This document shows, piece by piece, positions 4,718-6,221 of a DNA stretch of 6,221 nucleotides. The stretch comes from CAYYBZ01 sp964470285 [NCBI: uncultured Oligoflexia bacterium] (lineage in GTDB: Bacteria; Bdellovibrionota_G; CAYYBZ01): the NCBI GenBank assembly GCA_964470285.1, contig CAYYBZ010000135.1, forward strand, positions 1-6,221, read 5' to 3'. Position 1 is the stretch's first letter. Every line of letters begins with the position of its first letter. A program made the position numbers and the translations under genes. The notes under the pieces are model-generated. The model did no database searches. It was not told the origin of the DNA and saw nothing but the letters and a program-made list of their open reading frames with translations.

Positions 4718-6034
4718 TTATTCGTCCTTAACTATTTTAAGGTTTGCCTTTTCCTTTAATTTTTCTTCTCTCTTTGAAAAGCAGTCGGTAATTTTCGCAT
4801 ATCCCAGGACTATGTCTTCGGCAAGCGAGCGACATGTAGGACTGCCGCATGCTCCGCAATCTATCCCGGGCAGTTCTTTAGTTAGTCGTTCTTTTTCCTT
4901 TGCCTTTTCAATGGCCTTGGAAATATCCGGATCAAGGGGTTTGGCCGGTCTGGGTAAATATTTTTCTTTTTTGGTGAAATAGCCCTCTTTATAAAGTTTG
5001 CTGATTTTTTCGGGTTTCCACCTTTTTTTCTTGTCTGCTTTCTGGGAGAGTTTTATGACTTTGGAACGGGCTACGTACATATTGTCAACGCAAAGAGAAC
5101 CGCCTATGCACCCGCCTATACATGAAAAACACTCCAGAAGCTCTACGTCTCCGACCTGGCTCTCTTCTATTTCAGAAAACATTTTCTTTATGTCGTGAAG
5201 ACCGGAAACTCCAAGCCAGTTTTCAGGGGCCAGGGGTCTGGCAACCCCCCCCAGCATTGCCCATGAAAGGCCGTATGAGCTCATTTTATTTAGGGCCTTT
5301 TCTTCGTCGTTTTCTGAAAGATGACTGATAGCTTTCAGAAGGGGACTGTAAATATCGTTTATTGAAATAGCCCCGTCTAGATTCGATTTGCCGCCGTTTC
5401 TCGGGGGTTCTTTGATCGCAATCATTTTTGAAGGGCAGGGTGTTAAATAAATGATTCCTATCTCTTCGGGATTGATTTTAAGTTCTTTTGAACATGCATG
5501 CCTTATTTCTTTTGCGACTATTTCCCTGGGATTTTCAATCGGTAGAAGATTATCTACGAGCTCAGGATAGCGGGACTGAACCAGTCTTACAACGGTAGGA
5601 CAAACTGTTGTGATAAGGGGTTTAGGCCCTTTGTATTCTTTTAAAAACTCTGCTATTGCCAGAGAAACGGCTTCGCAGGAATCCGAGATGTCTATTACCT
5701 CATTAAATCCCAGATGCAAAAGCCCCTTTTGAATTTTAAGGGGGAGAATATTCTGAGAGAATTGTCCGTAAAGGGCGGGGGAAGGTATTGCAATTTTGTG
5801 TTTAAATTTTGAAAGATCGGTAAAAGAAGTTGTCAGTGGAATTATTGCCTTAACACTGCATACCTTTATGCACTCACCGCAGTCTATGCATCGGTCATTA
5901 ATAATTCTTGCCTTGCCGTTTCTTACCCTTATCGAATTTGTGGGGCACACCCTCATACAGTGCATAAGGCCTATACACTTGTTCTGGTCAATGTAAAGCG
6001 AGTGATAACTTAAATTTTTAATATCTATGTTCAT
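4718..6034 (-). CDS. Sensory-type (HydS-like, probably group D) [FeFe]-hydrogenase-related iron-sulfur protein
   Basis: A 438-residue soluble protein. An N-terminal ferredoxin domain (about 12-65) has cluster sites Cys20/26/30, with Leu23 where the second cysteine should be, and Cys49/52/55/59. The hydrogenase H-domain follows (about 75-330). L1 reads TTVCP (Cys145; Val144 replaces the proton-transfer cysteine of catalytic TSCCP). L2 reads TPCPSK (Cys200, Lys203). L3 reads ECFSCIGGCIGGS (Cys305, Cys309). All four H-cluster [4Fe-4S] ligands are kept, but the second shell differs from catalytic enzymes (Thr for the L2 Met, Phe for the L3 Met). A Fes/RnfB-type site, Cys393-x2-Cys396-x4-Cys401-x16-Cys418, is followed by a short charged tail. 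In PAS-bearing HydS proteins a PAS domain comes after this motif; here there is none. I infer H2 or redox sensing rather than bulk turnover, but a purely electron-transfer role is possible. The start overlaps nothing, lies 3 nt after the upstream stop, and has no clear Shine-Dalgarno. Confidence 0.9.
   Translation of the reverse strand: MNIDIKNLSYHSLYIDQNKCIGLMHCMRVCPTNSIRVRNGKARIINDRCIDCGECIKVCSVKAIIPLTTSFTDLSKFKHKIAIPSPALYGQFSQNILPLKIQKGLLHLGFNEVIDISDSCEAVSLAIAEFLKEYKGPKPLITTVCPTVVRLVQSRYPELVDNLLPIENPREIVAKEIRHACSKELKINPEEIGIIYLTPCPSKMIAIKEPPRNGGKSNLDGAISINDIYSPLLKAISHLSENDEEKALNKMSSYGLSWAMLGGVARPLAPENWLGVSGLHDIKKMFSEIEESQVGDVELLECFSCIGGCIGGSLCVDNMYVARSKVIKLSQKADKKKRWKPEKISKLYKEGYFTKKEKYLPRPAKPLDPDISKAIEKAKEKERLTKELPGIDCGACGSPTCRSLAEDIVLGYAKITDCFSKREEKLKEKANLKIVKDE
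4725..4729 (-). promoter_or_regulatory. Ribosome-binding site inside the HydS-like gene for the DRTGG gene
   Basis: AAGGA on the minus strand, seven bases before the ATG at 4717. It overlaps the last codons of the HydS-like gene, whose TAA stop touches that ATG. The arrangement indicates coupled translation of sensor and DRTGG protein. Confidence 0.7.
5245..5252 (-). repeat. G8 homopolymer in the coding strand of the HydS-like gene
   Basis: Eight C on the plus strand (G8 in the mRNA) span codons 261-264 (Leu-Gly-Gly-Val) of the HydS-like gene. Read by hand, a one-base gain gives a stop about eight codons on (…CCC TGA), and a one-base loss gives a stop about 18 codons on (…ACG ACA TAA). Either would remove the L3 cysteines and the Fes domain. 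It could allow slippage or be chance; see findings. Confidence 0.9.
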
Positions 6035-6037
6035 AAA

Positions 6038-6221
6038 TCATTTAAGATTAAATTCCATTTCCAGTACGGTTCCTTTGCCCGGAACGGATTCAATTTCAAA
6101 TATATCTGCATTTTTCTTTATGTTCGGAAGCCCCATTCCTGCACCGAATCCAAGCTCTCTCATTTCATCTGTTGCCGTGGAATATCCTTCCTGCATGGCA
6201 AGTGTTAAGTTTTCAATTCCC
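6038..6221 (-). CDS. Anti-sigma regulatory factor (RsbT/RsbW-like ATPase/kinase), C-terminal 60 residues (5' end cut by window)
   Basis: An open frame enters from the window edge and ends at TGA (6040-6038), three bases before the HydS-like start. The visible residues carry the C-terminal half of a Bergerat-fold ATPase of the serine/threonine anti-sigma kinase type: AMQEGYSTATDEMRELGFGA, then GMGLPNIKKNADIFEIES, then PGKGTVLEMEF. The GFGAGMGL glycine-rich turn is the G2 ATP-lid region, and ADIFEIES...GKGT is the typical final pair of strands in RsbT-like proteins. The N-box and the DxGxG box would lie outside the window. These kinases normally phosphorylate a STAS-domain partner or bind a sigma factor; no such partner is visible here. 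The family call rests on 60 residues but the pattern is distinctive. It is a second ATPase, different from the one at 3098-3637. Confidence 0.85.
   Translation of the reverse strand, partial: GIENLTLAMQEGYSTATDEMRELGFGAGMGLPNIKKNADIFEIESVPGKGTVLEMEFNLK

Larger units (their letters stand above)
1..6221 (-). other. Single co-directional operon: regulatory genes followed by NADH-linked redox subunits
   Basis: All eight genes are on the minus strand. Gaps in transcription order are 3, 0, 1, 14, 17, -8, 16 and 9 nt. These spaces have no room for a promoter or a terminator hairpin, so one transcript is likely. The promoter lies beyond 6221 and the terminator beyond position 1, so control of the operon cannot be read here. 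The plus strand holds only short frames opposite these genes. Confidence 0.9.

Noticed and set aside
4718-6034. Annotation as a catalytic H2-producing [FeFe]-hydrogenase
   Set aside because: L1 lacks the proton-transfer cysteine, the second-shell methionines are replaced, and the C-terminal Fes motif is the sensory type, so a catalytic label would mislead.

Overview
The window is a single, tightly packed, minus-strand gene block, read from position 6221 down to 1. It looks like part of one operon from a strictly anaerobic, moderately AT-rich bacterium. The taxon cannot be fixed from the sequence. Similar gene sets are known from fermentative and syntrophic anaerobes (Thermotogae, Clostridia/Halanaerobiales and relatives, and several uncultured anaerobic phyla). 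Eight genes can be supported. Both outer ones are cut by the window edges: the first gene lacks its 5' end and the last lacks its 3' end. Gaps between genes are -8 to +17 nt. I see no RNA gene, mobile element, CRISPR array, internal promoter or terminator.

In transcription order, the upstream half (6221 to 3098) is regulatory. It encodes the C-terminus of an RsbT/RsbW-type anti-sigma ATPase/kinase, a 438-residue [FeFe]-hydrogenase-like iron-sulfur protein with sensory-type H-cluster motifs (HydS-like), a 112-residue DRTGG-domain protein, a PHP-family metal-dependent phosphoesterase, and a stand-alone GHKL ATPase.

The downstream half (3080 to 1) is catalytic. It encodes a NuoE/HydC/HndA-like [2Fe-2S] subunit, an HndB-like small thioredoxin-fold ferredoxin, a 605-residue NuoF/HydB/HndC-like flavoprotein with a C-terminal 2x[4Fe-4S] extension, and the N-terminal 116 residues of a protein with a NuoG-type [2Fe-2S] domain. 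The NuoE plus extended NuoF pair is the NADH/FMN core used by electron-bifurcating NAD-dependent [FeFe]-hydrogenases and related bifurcating enzymes.

The simplest reading is an NADH/ferredoxin-linked (H2- or formate-related) redox complex co-transcribed with a protein set that could sense H2 or redox state and pass the signal on by phosphorylation and dephosphorylation. Three things deserve attention. The HydS-like protein keeps all four H-cluster [4Fe-4S] cysteines but has lost the proton-transfer cysteine and one ligand of an accessory cluster. An uninterrupted G8 tract lies in its coding strand, where any one-base slip would truncate it before the last H-cluster cysteines. The last gene lacks the His-Cys3 motif expected in HydA/HndD, HoxU and NuoG, so the terminal partner may not be a standard catalytic hydrogenase.
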